From Halotia wernerae (GTDB lineage: Bacteria; Cyanobacteriota; Cyanobacteriia; Cyanobacteriales; Nostocaceae): a stretch of DNA of 64,000 nucleotides. Every line of letters begins with the position of its first letter. Position 1 is the stretch's first letter. The notes below the pieces were generated by a model. That model worked only from the letters and a program-made list of their open reading frames with translations. It had not been told where the DNA came from and made no database searches. The DNA lies in the NCBI GenBank assembly GCA_034931985.1, contig JAYGHB010000018.1, positions 4,733 to 68,732 of the forward strand. The letters run 5' to 3'. Positions 53,718 through 63,829 of this stretch are shown piece by piece. The position numbers were made by a program, and so were the translations under genes.

Positions 53718-53967
53718 TATCGATCAAACTCGGCAAGAGGTGCGATCGCTGCAACTACAAATTCAACAAATGCGATGGTGGATTGGGTTAGGATTGCTTC
53801 TTTCTTTGCTCAGTCTGGGGACATTTGCAGCGTTAAGCGTTTTTATTTACTACCAATGGCAACCCGCGCCTCATCGGCAATCGCAAGACTTGTCAGATTT
53901 TTCCAATTGCTCAAGTGTTACAAAAATAGCAATCCCATCCTTTACTATATTCATAGCAAAAAGTTAA
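53701..53967 (+). CDS. Small coiled-coil single-pass membrane protein
   Basis: 88 residues with TTG 53701 as start. A short coiled coil (SIDQTRQEVRSLQLQIQQMR), one membrane helix (IGLGLLLSLLSLGTFAALSV) and a 40-residue polar tail. The coding call rests on overlap with the gene before it and a 6-base gap to the next gene of the same architecture. Confidence 0.55.
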   Translation: MRSLRSIDQTRQEVRSLQLQIQQMRWWIGLGLLLSLLSLGTFAALSVFIYYQWQPAPHRQSQDLSDFSNCSSVTKIAIPSFTIFIAKS

Positions 53968-53973
53968 ATTAAA

Positions 53974-54522
53974 ATGTCGAGTGAAATGATGTTTACTGAT
54001 ACTGCTAGCGACTTGGTGATCATTCAACCGGAAACACAAGCATTAAATAACCAGAATCTGAATGAGCTAGCTCAGGCGTTGGTAGAGTTTAAGTTGAGTG
54101 CAAATACTGCCGAGGAGGAGAACCAGCAGCAACTAAGACGGTTACGCCGACAGGTGATGGTTTTGAAAGGTAGCTTGGCAATTATTTTAATCTTGTTAGG
54201 CAGTCTTGGGGTTTGGTTGATGCTGAGTTTACGAGATGTGCAAATCCAGTTAGGAATGCGATCGCAGCAACGACAAACGGAGAACACCTCTGAACGCCTA
54301 CTCAAATTGGAAAACCAATTCAATTCTCTAAATAGCCGTGCCGCTGAGAGCCAGCAAGGAATCACAGAGATTAGAGCAAGACTAGACACGATTCAAGCGG
54401 ATCTAAATCAACGCCAACGTGCGATCGCAGTACTCGCAAAATCGCTCCAAGAGTTAGTCGAAGAAACACCTACTTCTGCTGCCTCACCTGCTCCACTACC
54501 TTCCTCTGGAAGGGGTAACTAA
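53974..54522 (+). CDS. Coiled-coil single-pass membrane protein
   Basis: 182 residues. An acidic N-terminal helix, a basic segment (QQQLRRLRRQVMVLKGSLAI), one membrane helix (LAIILILLGSLGVWLMLSL) near 65-85, and a long coiled coil (RLLKLENQFNSLNSRAAESQ ... EIRARLDTIQADLNQ) ending in a Pro/Ser-rich tail. Not recognised beyond this. It ends a three-gene unit with the PRC-barrel and the 88-residue protein. Confidence 0.78.
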   Translation: MSSEMMFTDTASDLVIIQPETQALNNQNLNELAQALVEFKLSANTAEEENQQQLRRLRRQVMVLKGSLAIILILLGSLGVWLMLSLRDVQIQLGMRSQQRQTENTSERLLKLENQFNSLNSRAAESQQGITEIRARLDTIQADLNQRQRAIAVLAKSLQELVEETPTSAASPAPLPSSGRGN

Positions 54523-54549
54523 TTGAATCAGTCTTTGCTACATTAGCGA

Positions 54550-54642
54550 ATGGCACTAAGAAAACGTGAGTTCGACGGCACTAAAAAACGGCAGGAAACA
54601 GCCGAAAAATTAGGCTATACTCAAAAATTGTGGGATGAATAG
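54550..54642 (+). pseudogene. Short frame with an LGYTxxxWD motif, probably a fragment
   Basis: A 30-residue frame, MALRKREFDGTKKRQETAEK then LGYTQKLWDE and a stop. The ETAEKLGYTQKLWD pattern resembles a small repeat found in several algal and cyanobacterial proteins, from memory only. The DNA for REFDG (54563-54578) recurs inverted at 55604-55619, next to the truncated TauE gene, so both may be scraps of one element. Confidence 0.3.
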
Positions 54643-54681
54643 TCAACTAAGATAATTTCAAGAAATAAAACGAATGCTAGT

Positions 54682-55311
54682 TTAAATCACCGAGTCAAAA
54701 ATTTGTTGTGCGGTTAGATTCAACTGCAAAAAAGTAGGAGACACTATCAGGTTTGTTTCTCTAAAGGGTGTCATTTGATATTCACCATCAATAAGTTCAC
54801 AGACAAAAATAGTAGGAACTTTGGGACTACCAATAAATACACGTCCACCCAACGCTGCATAATCGACAATCCAATATTCAGGTATACCCATAGCTTCATA
54901 GTCACGAAGCTTATCGTAGTAATCATCCTGCCAGTTGGTTGACACTACTTCAACTATTAGTTTGACCGAACTAGCATTATGGATAACTGATTCTTTCTTC
55001 CAGCGCGTTTCAGTATGGATAGTTTCTTGATTTAAAACAATAATATCCGGTTCGTACCCTGATTTGTCTCGGTATGGTTTAATAATGGATTCTTTCGGTA
55101 TAGTCCAGATACCACGCTTACCCATCTCTCTAATTGTGATGAGTAATTCTTCAATCAAAAAACCAGCCAAATCAGAATGCTCGCCTTTAGGCTTTGGCAT
55201 CTCCACAATCACCCCATCATGTAATTCGTAACGTACTTCTGAGTTTTCTGGATACCATTCGATAAATTCATCGAAGGTCAGTAGCTTTAGTTCCGATTGT
55301 GTTTGACTCAT
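54682..55311 (-). CDS. Uma2-family (DUF820) putative endonuclease
   Basis: 209 residues. KLLTFDEFIEWYPENSEVRY, ELHDGVIVEMPKPKGEHSDL, YEPDIIVLNQ, SVKLIVEVVSTNWQDDYYDK and MGIPEYWIVDY are the family's conserved blocks, with the acidic PD-(D/E)XK-like residues in place. Role unknown; second member in this window, not closely alike to 39287-39985. Confidence 0.93.
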   Translation of the reverse strand: MSQTQSELKLLTFDEFIEWYPENSEVRYELHDGVIVEMPKPKGEHSDLAGFLIEELLITIREMGKRGIWTIPKESIIKPYRDKSGYEPDIIVLNQETIHTETRWKKESVIHNASSVKLIVEVVSTNWQDDYYDKLRDYEAMGIPEYWIVDYAALGGRVFIGSPKVPTIFVCELIDGEYQMTPFRETNLIVSPTFLQLNLTAQQIFDSVI

Positions 55312-55336
55312 AAAAGTTACTGGATTTATTTTTACC

Positions 55337-55462
55337 AGGACTTACGCAAGCAAAATTTGTCATTGCGACCGGAACGTAGTGTAGGGAAGCAATCCCAGAA
55401 TTTTAGGCGATTACGTCGCTTCGCTCGTAATGACGTAATTCCGTGACTTTTGCGTAAGTCCT
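55337..55462. mobile_element. MITE-like element, AGGACTTACGCAA family, copy 1
   Basis: Perfect 13-bp terminal inverted repeats AGGACTTACGCAA (55337-55349) and TTGCGTAAGTCCT (to 55462) bound 126 bases. The interior includes CGCTCGTAATGACGTAATTC. The copy between hupS and hupL (60657-60745) has the same ends and a related interior in the opposite orientation. No coding capacity. Confidence 0.8.
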
Positions 55463-55612
55463 ATTTACTATTCATTTATCCTTTTTATCATTGATCAACA
55501 AAGGCAGCGATGCTGAGGGCAGTATTCCTTCTGCAAATCTTCGTTATTGTTTTTATCCCATTCCTTCAACGACTCTAGGCGCAAGCTTTCTGGCTTTCGT
55601 TCACCGTCGAAC

Positions 55613-56155
55613 TCACGTTAACAAAACTAAAGCTGGAACAATCGCAAATCCCCCACCAACTCCAACTAATCCAGTTAATAATCCCACGCCTAATCCTTCA
55701 GAAATCATCCATAACCAACAGTATTTACAAATTGGCTTGGGATATAAACTGATATCAAAATCGTTAGGAGCTACTTTTTTAACTGGTTGATAACTCTTTT
55801 TAATCATGAATATTGCTGCAAACAACACGACTACAGCAAAGAAAATCATCTGAAACGTACCAGTTATGAAGGGAAGTGTGGCAACTTTCGCTCCTGCAAA
55901 AGCCCCTAACATTGTAGCAGAGCCAAATATAAAAGCAGTTTTAAAATTCACATTTCCTTTTTTCCAATGGGGAATAGCACCGATAATGCTCACAAATCCC
56001 ACGATAAATAAAGTCATCGCAATGGCTGGTTTTGGTGGTATACCCATTACATAAACTAATACTGGTACTGCTAATACCGAACCACCACCACCAATCAATC
56101 CCAAGCTGATACCAATACAGACAGCTAGAATAATTCCAATTAAGAAAGTCATCAT
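55613..56155 (-). pseudogene. TauE/SafE-type permease, C-terminally truncated
   Basis: 180 residues where the family usually has about 240-260. Helices and motifs of the first half are intact (GIILAVCIGISLGLIGGGGS, PPKPAIAMTLFIVGFVSI), and the second-half repeat begins normally (GVGLLTGLVGVGGGFAIVPA) but stops after LVLLT, exactly where the conserved AIGTSL segment should follow. The stop lies in a 16-base block also found 1 kb away. TauE proteins export sulfite or related anions, fitting the adjacent persulfide genes. Probably non-functional, unless the half protein still works. Confidence 0.75.
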
Positions 56156-56308
56156 TTCTACCTATTACTAATTATTTCAGCAAACAAGCGTAAAAATTGC
56201 CGTCAAATTAGAAAAATACAGTTAGCTATTGTTAACTAACTGCGTGCTAAAAAAATTATATTCTTTCAATTAAATCGATTACTTTGTTATCTTGATGTAC
56301 CTCAAGCT

Positions 56309-57010
56309 TTAAGTCTGCGCAACCGTATCTACACTACCACAGCGTTCATTTGCGGGAACAGCTTCCATGATTTTTTTAGGGTCTGGTAAATTCAGATTTC
56401 CCATAAATTCAATAAATTCTTCTCGGCTACGTCCAACAAAACGCGGATTCCACTGTTTTTCTTCGCCAATTGTTGATACAGTATGACCACGATAATCGTG
56501 AGCCGGATACACAAGGGTTTCATCTGGTAATGTAAACAACCGTTGTGTTACTGAGTCATACAAAGTTCCTGCATCACCACTTTGAAAATCTGTACGTCCA
56601 CAACCACGAATAAACAACGCATCCCCGGTAAATATTTTGTCATTAACTCTGTAAGTCATGTGGCTGTCTGTATGTCCGGGAGTAGCTATAGTTTCAACCG
56701 TAATACTTCCCAATTGCAAGGTTTCGCCATCTTTAATTAAGCGGTCTGCACAACCCACCTCTGCCTTTTCTGGGACAACACCCAAGCAACCTGTTAACAC
56801 CCGCAATTTGGCTGTACCCGTGATGTGGTCAGCATGAACGTGAGTCTCTAAGCAATAACGCAGAGATAACCCTAATTCTTGCAGTAATTTTAGGTCGCGT
56901 TCTACTTGCTCAACCACAGAGTCAATTAGAATGGCTTGTTTGATATTTTGATCAGCAAGCAGATATGTATAGGTACTTGATTCTTGATCAAATAGTTGCC
57001 GAAATTGCAT
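56309..57010 (-). CDS. ETHE1-like persulfide dioxygenase (MBL fold)
   Basis: 233 residues. Metallo-beta-lactamase motifs THVHADHITG, TPGHTDSHMTY and TGDALFIRGCGRTDFQSGDA, then PAHDYRGHTVSTIGEEKQWN, the ETHE1/Blh layout with a mononuclear iron site. Such enzymes oxidise glutathione persulfide to sulfite. It starts 3 bases after the DUF442 gene ends, and the TauE remnant follows, forming a sulfide-oxidation operon under a divergent BigR-like regulator. Confidence 0.92.
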   Translation of the reverse strand: MQFRQLFDQESSTYTYLLADQNIKQAILIDSVVEQVERDLKLLQELGLSLRYCLETHVHADHITGTAKLRVLTGCLGVVPEKAEVGCADRLIKDGETLQLGSITVETIATPGHTDSHMTYRVNDKIFTGDALFIRGCGRTDFQSGDAGTLYDSVTQRLFTLPDETLVYPAHDYRGHTVSTIGEEKQWNPRFVGRSREEFIEFMGNLNLPDPKKIMEAVPANERCGSVDTVAQT

Positions 57011-57013
57011 AAT

Positions 57014-57469
57014 TTAACCTTCATTTGTTATTGATTTTACTGAAATGTAGTGTTCTAAAAACTGCTTTAATTGAGGATTGGCACTACAGTCAAAACCCGC
57101 TGCCGATGCTTTTGCAAATACTTGTTCTGGTGTCATTCCTTGCCGTGTCGCCAAGTGCATAAACGCGATCGCACCGGCACGCATTCCACTAGCGCAGTGA
57201 ATTAAGATAGGTTTAGGTAACTGATCAATTTGCTGGAGTACCTCTGTAACTAGTTCGTCGCTGATTGTGTTGGGCTTAACTGGGATATTCAGATAATGCA
57301 ATCCCGCTGTTTCGGCTTGTTGTTGCTCGGAGTTCATAAAGCCCTCTTCATCGGGTGAACGGAGATTTAATACTGATTTAAACCCCTCGTACCCTACTTG
57401 CTGCAACTCTTGTGGTGTCACCTGTCCAGTAACGGTTAATTCATCCGAAATCTTCTTGACGTTTTCCAT
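57014..57469 (-). CDS. DUF442 protein-tyrosine-phosphatase-like protein
   Basis: 151 residues. KISDELTVTGQVTPQELQQV at the start and the P-loop HCASGMRAGAIAF (CX5R) identify the DUF442 domain, which in other bacteria is fused to the persulfide dioxygenase in Blh. Here it is a separate gene 3 bases upstream of the dioxygenase. The loop may act as a sulfurtransferase or phosphatase; the substrate is not known. Confidence 0.9.
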   Translation of the reverse strand: MENVKKISDELTVTGQVTPQELQQVGYEGFKSVLNLRSPDEEGFMNSEQQQAETAGLHYLNIPVKPNTISDELVTEVLQQIDQLPKPILIHCASGMRAGAIAFMHLATRQGMTPEQVFAKASAAGFDCSANPQLKQFLEHYISVKSITNEG

Positions 57470-57503
57470 TGATGTTGTTTTAATTAGATTTTCAATTCAT
57501 ACT

Positions 57504-57529
57504 ATCATATTACTATATAATGATATGAT
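57504..57529. promoter_or_regulatory. Candidate operator between the divergent persulfide genes
   Basis: ATCATAT (57504-57510) and ATATGAT (57523-57529) are perfect 7-bp arms around a 12-base AT-rich centre, 24 bases before the regulator ATG and 34 before the DUF442 start. Position and symmetry fit an ArsR-family site that controls both directions. Confidence 0.55.
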
Positions 57530-57552
57530 ATATACATATATAAAGAATTAAT

Positions 57553-57897
57553 ATGCTAAATCCCTCTGCCCAAACTCTTACACCTGTTGCTGAATACTTC
57601 AAAATTCTGTCGGAAGTCAGCCGCCTGCAAGTTCTGTGCTGTCTGAAGTCAGGAGCAAAAAACGTGACGCAGATTATACAAGAGACGGGATTAGGGCAAG
57701 CTAACGTTTCTAAGCATTTGAAGGTATTAACGCAAGCAGCGATAGTAACACGTCAGCCTCAGGGAATCAGTGTTTTCTATGAAATTACCGACCCAGTAAT
57801 TTTTGAGCTATGTGATTTGGTGTGCGATCGCCTTGCAATTCGACTTCAAGAACAAACCCAACAGTTGGAACAACTACAAGGACTGAGACAGCCATAA
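57553..57897 (+). CDS. ArsR-family regulator, BigR/SqrR-like
   Basis: 114 residues. Winged helix with EYFKILSEVSRLQVLCCLKS and GLGQANVSKHLKVLTQAAIV. Cys29/Cys30 in the second helix and Cys87/Cys91 (FELCDLVCDRL) in the last helix match the places of the persulfide-sensing cysteine pair in BigR and SqrR, which form an intraprotein tetrasulfide and release DNA. Divergent from the persulfide genes it most likely represses. Confidence 0.85.
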   Translation: MLNPSAQTLTPVAEYFKILSEVSRLQVLCCLKSGAKNVTQIIQETGLGQANVSKHLKVLTQAAIVTRQPQGISVFYEITDPVIFELCDLVCDRLAIRLQEQTQQLEQLQGLRQP

Positions 57898-57994
57898 AAA
57901 TCACTATACTTGTGCTTTATGCCAAATTTGAGTGAGCGATCGCAGATGAACCCCGAAGTGTAAAATATGTTCATCAACTGTAAAACTAGCTCTT

Positions 57995-58843
57995 TTGAAA
58001 ACAGACAGTATCTTTTATCGGATCTTTCAAAGTATCCCCAGCACTTTCTTTGAACTGATTAACCAACCACCGCACCTAGCTAGTGCTTATCAATTTTCCT
58101 CAGTAGAAGTCAAACAACTGGCGTTTAGAATCGATGGTGTCTTCCTCCCCAATACGCCACAGCTACCCATCTATTTTGCCGAAGTCCAATTTCAACCAGA
58201 CAAAAATTTCTACTCACGTTTGTTCACCGAAATCTTTAACTATCTCGACAAAACCGAATTAACTAACACTTGGCGTGGTGTTGTCATCTTCCCAAACCGC
58301 AGCGTTGAGACAAAAGACACCGAAAGATATACAGAATTACTCAACTCCCAACGAGTGACTCGCGTCTATCTAGATGAATTAAGCTCAATTGAGACATCAT
58401 CAGTTGGCATACAGACAGTTAAACTGATTGTTGAACCGGAATCAACTGCGACAACAAAAGCTCTAGAAATAGCTAACAATGCCCGACAGCAAATTGCAGA
58501 TGTCGCTCAACAGAGGGAAATTATACAATTAATAGAGACGATATTAATTTACAAGTTGCCGCGATTGAGCCAGGAGGAAATCGGAAAAATGTTTGGAGCA
58601 AACGAGTTAAGGCAATCTAAATTTTACCAAGATGTTTTTGCAGAAGGTAAACAAGAAGGTAAACAAGAAGGTAGACAAGAAGGTAAACAAGAAGGCAGAC
58701 AAGAAGGTAGACAAGAAGGTAAGTTAGAAACGATACCCCAGTTATTAGCGTTGGGTTTAAGTATTGAGCAGATAGCTCAAGCGTTAGGCTTGGACGAACA
58801 ACTTGTTAGACAAGCTGCACAACCGAAATCCCAAAACAATTGA
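57995..58843 (+). CDS. DUF2887 (Rpn-type PD-(D/E)XK) protein with QEGK repeats
   Basis: 282 residues, TTG start. TDSIFYRIFQSIPSTFFELI, AFRIDGVFLPN and IYFAEVQFQPDKNFYSRLFT carry the Asp and E-x-Q residues of the Rpn/PD-(D/E)XK nuclease fold. Residues about 217-244 are seven QEGK/QEGR tetrapeptides coded by a 12-bp tandem repeat (58643-58726), then a helical tail. Common, multi-copy family in cyanobacteria linked to recombination in Escherichia coli (RpnA). Confidence 0.9.
   Translation: MKTDSIFYRIFQSIPSTFFELINQPPHLASAYQFSSVEVKQLAFRIDGVFLPNTPQLPIYFAEVQFQPDKNFYSRLFTEIFNYLDKTELTNTWRGVVIFPNRSVETKDTERYTELLNSQRVTRVYLDELSSIETSSVGIQTVKLIVEPESTATTKALEIANNARQQIADVAQQREIIQLIETILIYKLPRLSQEEIGKMFGANELRQSKFYQDVFAEGKQEGKQEGRQEGKQEGRQEGRQEGKLETIPQLLALGLSIEQIAQALGLDEQLVRQAAQPKSQNN
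58643..58726 (+). repeat. 12-bp tandem repeat within the DUF2887 gene
   Basis: Seven GAAGGTARACAA units, the last degenerate (GAAGGTAAGTTA), encode EGKQ/EGRQ. In-frame unit gain or loss would alter linker length without breaking the frame. Confidence 0.85.
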
Positions 58844-58901
58844 TATATATTTGACGGGGCGCAAGACTCTGCGCCCCAATATTTTGCTGTATTTGACTCA
58901 G

Positions 58902-59183
58902 TTACGGGATTAAAATGTGACGGCTTAAAATACTGAACACCTCATCTGGATCACTGGTTGGTAGTAGTGGACTCCAGTCTTTAACGTTCGCATAGCCAAT
59001 CACCTGCAAGAAGTGAATTGTACTGGTAACAACTTTGGGAGAACCAATCAGTAGATGTTTAATCGGCTCTCTCTTGGGCGATGGGTTTTCAGGAGATTGA
59101 TTCAGGATGGGTGTATTTAAGTATTCGCCGCGCAAATACTGCTCTAAATTTGATTTGGCGAACTTTTTTACTTGTGTCATCAT
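58902..59183 (-). CDS. Conserved-looking hypothetical protein, 93 residues
   Basis: MMTQVKKFAKSNLEQYLRGE at the start and HLLIGSPKVVTSTIHFLQVI then GYANVKDWSPLLPT later. No domain recognised. Soluble. Its composition is like its neighbours and it fills a gap before the hupS promoter region, from which it reads away. Either of two adjacent ATG codons could start it. Confidence 0.6.
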   Translation of the reverse strand: MMTQVKKFAKSNLEQYLRGEYLNTPILNQSPENPSPKREPIKHLLIGSPKVVTSTIHFLQVIGYANVKDWSPLLPTSDPDEVFSILSRHILIP

Positions 59184-59628
59184 TATATTTGACTCCTATT
59201 GTGGGGGTTTAGAGAAGGCGATCGCAAACTCCTGTCCGGGGGCGATCGCCTTTCTCATACATATAGTGTAAAGTATAATTTTATACTTGTCAACTATAAA
59301 TTTTAAAATTGTTATTAATAACTCCAGAGTTTTAAGAGGTGGAAATTAAACAGGTCGAGGTTGTCCAAAGTTAATAGTAAAAACAGAAAACAATTTTATT
59401 TTTACTACTGTTTGATTTTTATAATGTGTTACACATATAACAGACATAACCCTTTAAACGAGTCTTAATATGATTTAAATTATTGTTAACAATTAATTTT
59501 TGCTTAATGAAAGATAATTAAACAAAAAATATCTTATGCTGGTAAATAAATATGAAAAAATTAGGTGAGACTCAACAAGCATTATCACCTACATCATGCA
59601 TGGTAAACAATAGAAAAACGTGTAGCTG
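59184..59628. promoter_or_regulatory. hupS upstream region
   Basis: The 445-base region is shared with the divergent small gene. It contains, left to right: a HIP1 hairpin AGAAGGCGATCGC (59213-59225) with GCGATCGCCTTTCT (59242-59255); the NtcA-like site at 59273-59286; TGTGTTACACA (59425-59435); and the 12-bp palindrome ATTGTTAACAAT (59482-59493). hup genes are expressed in heterocysts under NtcA in related species. The RBS before ATG 59629 is weak. Confidence 0.6.
59273..59286. promoter_or_regulatory. Candidate NtcA site upstream of hupS
   Basis: GTATAATTTTATAC matches GTA-N8-TAC and is almost a full palindrome when extended by AA/TT. It is centred about 350 bases before the hupS ATG; a distant NtcA site with a long hupS leader is known from Nostoc punctiforme. 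Its match is AT-rich, so chance is possible. Confidence 0.45.
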
Positions 59629-60591
<963 letters not shown>

Positions 60592-60596
60592 GTTTA

Positions 60597-60617
60597 GGGC
60601 ATAGGGCATGGGGCATT
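60597..60617 (+). repeat. Heptanucleotide tandem repeat after hupS
   Basis: GGGCATA, GGGCATG, GGGCATT: three 7-base units directly after the hupS stop. Heptamer repeats in the hupS-hupL spacer are also described in Nostoc. Similar GGCATTG units lie at 41463-41477. Confidence 0.8.
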
Positions 60618-60656
60618 GATTTATCCCCTCTCATCTCACTCATTCCCCTTACCAAC

Positions 60657-60745
60657 AGGACTTACGCACGGATTACAACTTTACGTCATTACGAGCGCAG
60701 CGTAAAGCCTTTGGCTTAGTTTTTCGTCACGAATGCGTAAGTTCT
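60657..60745. mobile_element. MITE-like element, AGGACTTACGCA family, copy 2, in the hupS-hupL spacer
   Basis: AGGACTTACGCA (60657-60668) and TGCGTAAGTTCT (60734-60745) bound 89 bases, with one mismatch in the arms. The interior TACGTCATTACGAGCG matches the inverse of copy 1. It forms a long hairpin in the hupSL transcript. Confidence 0.8.
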
Positions 60746-60827
60746 AACCAATTAAAGCTTGTAGACAATATTGCGTAGCATAACGCCCCACCTCAGATTT
60801 TAAGTGTGTTACTAACAACTAAAAACT

Positions 60828-62423
<1,596 letters not shown>

Positions 62424-62720
62424 TTGAGGAAGTTTAAACGCAAAGTGGCGCAAAGGTAAGCGCGGAGGTACGCGGAGAATTTGCTATTATCTTGAGCTAC
62501 TTGGTACAGCGTCCAGCAGCCGAGAATAAATCTACTGGGGATTCCTTATACTTATTCATGGATTTTGCTGAATTTGTCCCTACTAATTCAGTATTTATTG
62601 CCTAATATTAGTCTGTCTTCAATCAATAGGGGTAAAAACTGGCTAAGTTTTGCCAAAATACTAATTACGACTTTAAAGTAAGTTAGTAACTAAAATGACT
62701 ATCCATCTTCAGACTAATGT
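62424..62720. other. Gap after hupL with a degenerate dispersed repeat
   Basis: CGCAAAGTGGCGCAAAGGTA then GCGCGGAGGTACGCGGAG (62436-62480) is a variant of the CGCAGAGGCGCAGAG repeat family. The rest is AT-rich and should hold the promoter of the BMP gene. No clear terminator for hupL. Confidence 0.55.
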
Positions 62721-63776
62721 ATGATGGTAAATTTTAATCGGCGTAAATTTGTATTGTACGGTTCAGCAGTTTTTGGTGTCGGCTTCTTACTGGAAGCTTG
62801 CAATAACAACCAAGCTACGACACCAAAAACAGAAAATAGTAGTCAATGGTTTAAAGTAGCGATCGCCCTTCCTGGAAGCAGTACAGATCAAGCTTGGAAT
62901 CAATCTGGTTACGAAGGGATAAATCAGGTAAGACAAAAGCTGTGTGCAGAAGTAGCTTATGTAGAACAAGTAGCACAAGCAGATCAAACAGAAGCATTAA
63001 CAGATTTTGCCCGTAAAGGTTACAACGTGGTTTTTGCCCACGGCGGGCAATTTGATGCAGCGGTAGAACAAGTAGCTGCAAAGTTTCCCAATACGTTTTT
63101 TGTTGCTGTTAACGGTTCTGTTAAAGGTGAAAACATCGCCGCTTTACGAATAGATCATCTACAAGTTAGCTATTTGTGTGGAATTATTGGTGCTTCTATG
63201 ACTAAATCTAACAAATTAGCTTATATTGCTGGACAAGAATTTGCAGCTACCCAAGAAGAATTACGGGGATTTGAATTAGGGGCAAAATCTATTAAACCAA
63301 ATATTCAAATTACCTCTATCTTCACAGGTGATTGGAATGAGGTTGCCAAAGCTAAAGAGGCAACACTTGTATTGATTTCATCTGGTGTAGATGTGATTTA
63401 TCAATGGTTAGATAATGCTTCACCAGCAGTACTAAAAACTGCTAGTGAAAAGGGAGTTTATGCTTTTGGTAATACCAAAGATCAATTAGATGTTGCCCCA
63501 AAAGCAGTTTTAAGTAGTGCTGTGAAACGACTTGATTTAGCAATAGTATATCTGGCAGAATTGGCAAAACAAAAACAAATCAAAGCTCAAATATATACCA
63601 TAGGATTAGAAAGACCAGATATATTATCTTTAGGAAAATTTGGTTCAATGGTTCCAGAACAAGTTAAACAAAAGACCTTAAATATAAAACAGGAGATTAT
63701 CGATAAAAAAATTATCTTTGAGAATTGCAATGAAGGCGGTAAAAACACGCGCTGTATGAAAAAAGTCTCAACCTAA
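62721..63776 (+). CDS. BMP/PnrA-family substrate-binding lipoprotein with Tat signal
   Basis: 351 residues. The N-terminus NFNRRKFVLYGSAVFGVGFL followed by LEACNNN combines a twin-arginine motif (RRKF) and a lipobox with Cys near 27, so the protein is exported folded and lipid-anchored. FKVAIALPGSSTDQAWNQSG, YNVVFAHGGQFDAAVEQVA and EGVDVIYQWLDNAS-like stretches fit BmpA/PnrA (Med) proteins that bind nucleosides or related ligands. No ABC permease or ATPase follows before the window ends. ATG 62721 or 62724. Confidence 0.88.
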   Translation: MMVNFNRRKFVLYGSAVFGVGFLLEACNNNQATTPKTENSSQWFKVAIALPGSSTDQAWNQSGYEGINQVRQKLCAEVAYVEQVAQADQTEALTDFARKGYNVVFAHGGQFDAAVEQVAAKFPNTFFVAVNGSVKGENIAALRIDHLQVSYLCGIIGASMTKSNKLAYIAGQEFAATQEELRGFELGAKSIKPNIQITSIFTGDWNEVAKAKEATLVLISSGVDVIYQWLDNASPAVLKTASEKGVYAFGNTKDQLDVAPKAVLSSAVKRLDLAIVYLAELAKQKQIKAQIYTIGLERPDILSLGKFGSMVPEQVKQKTLNIKQEIIDKKIIFENCNEGGKNTRCMKKVST

Positions 63777-63829
63777 AATTTAGACACTTGTAAATGTCAT
63801 ATTTACGTTTAGCAATTTTTTTTTGCAAG

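Noticed and set aside
55491..55790. 99-codon plus-strand frame
   Set aside because: Mostly antisense to the TauE remnant and the junction sequence; composition not coding-like.
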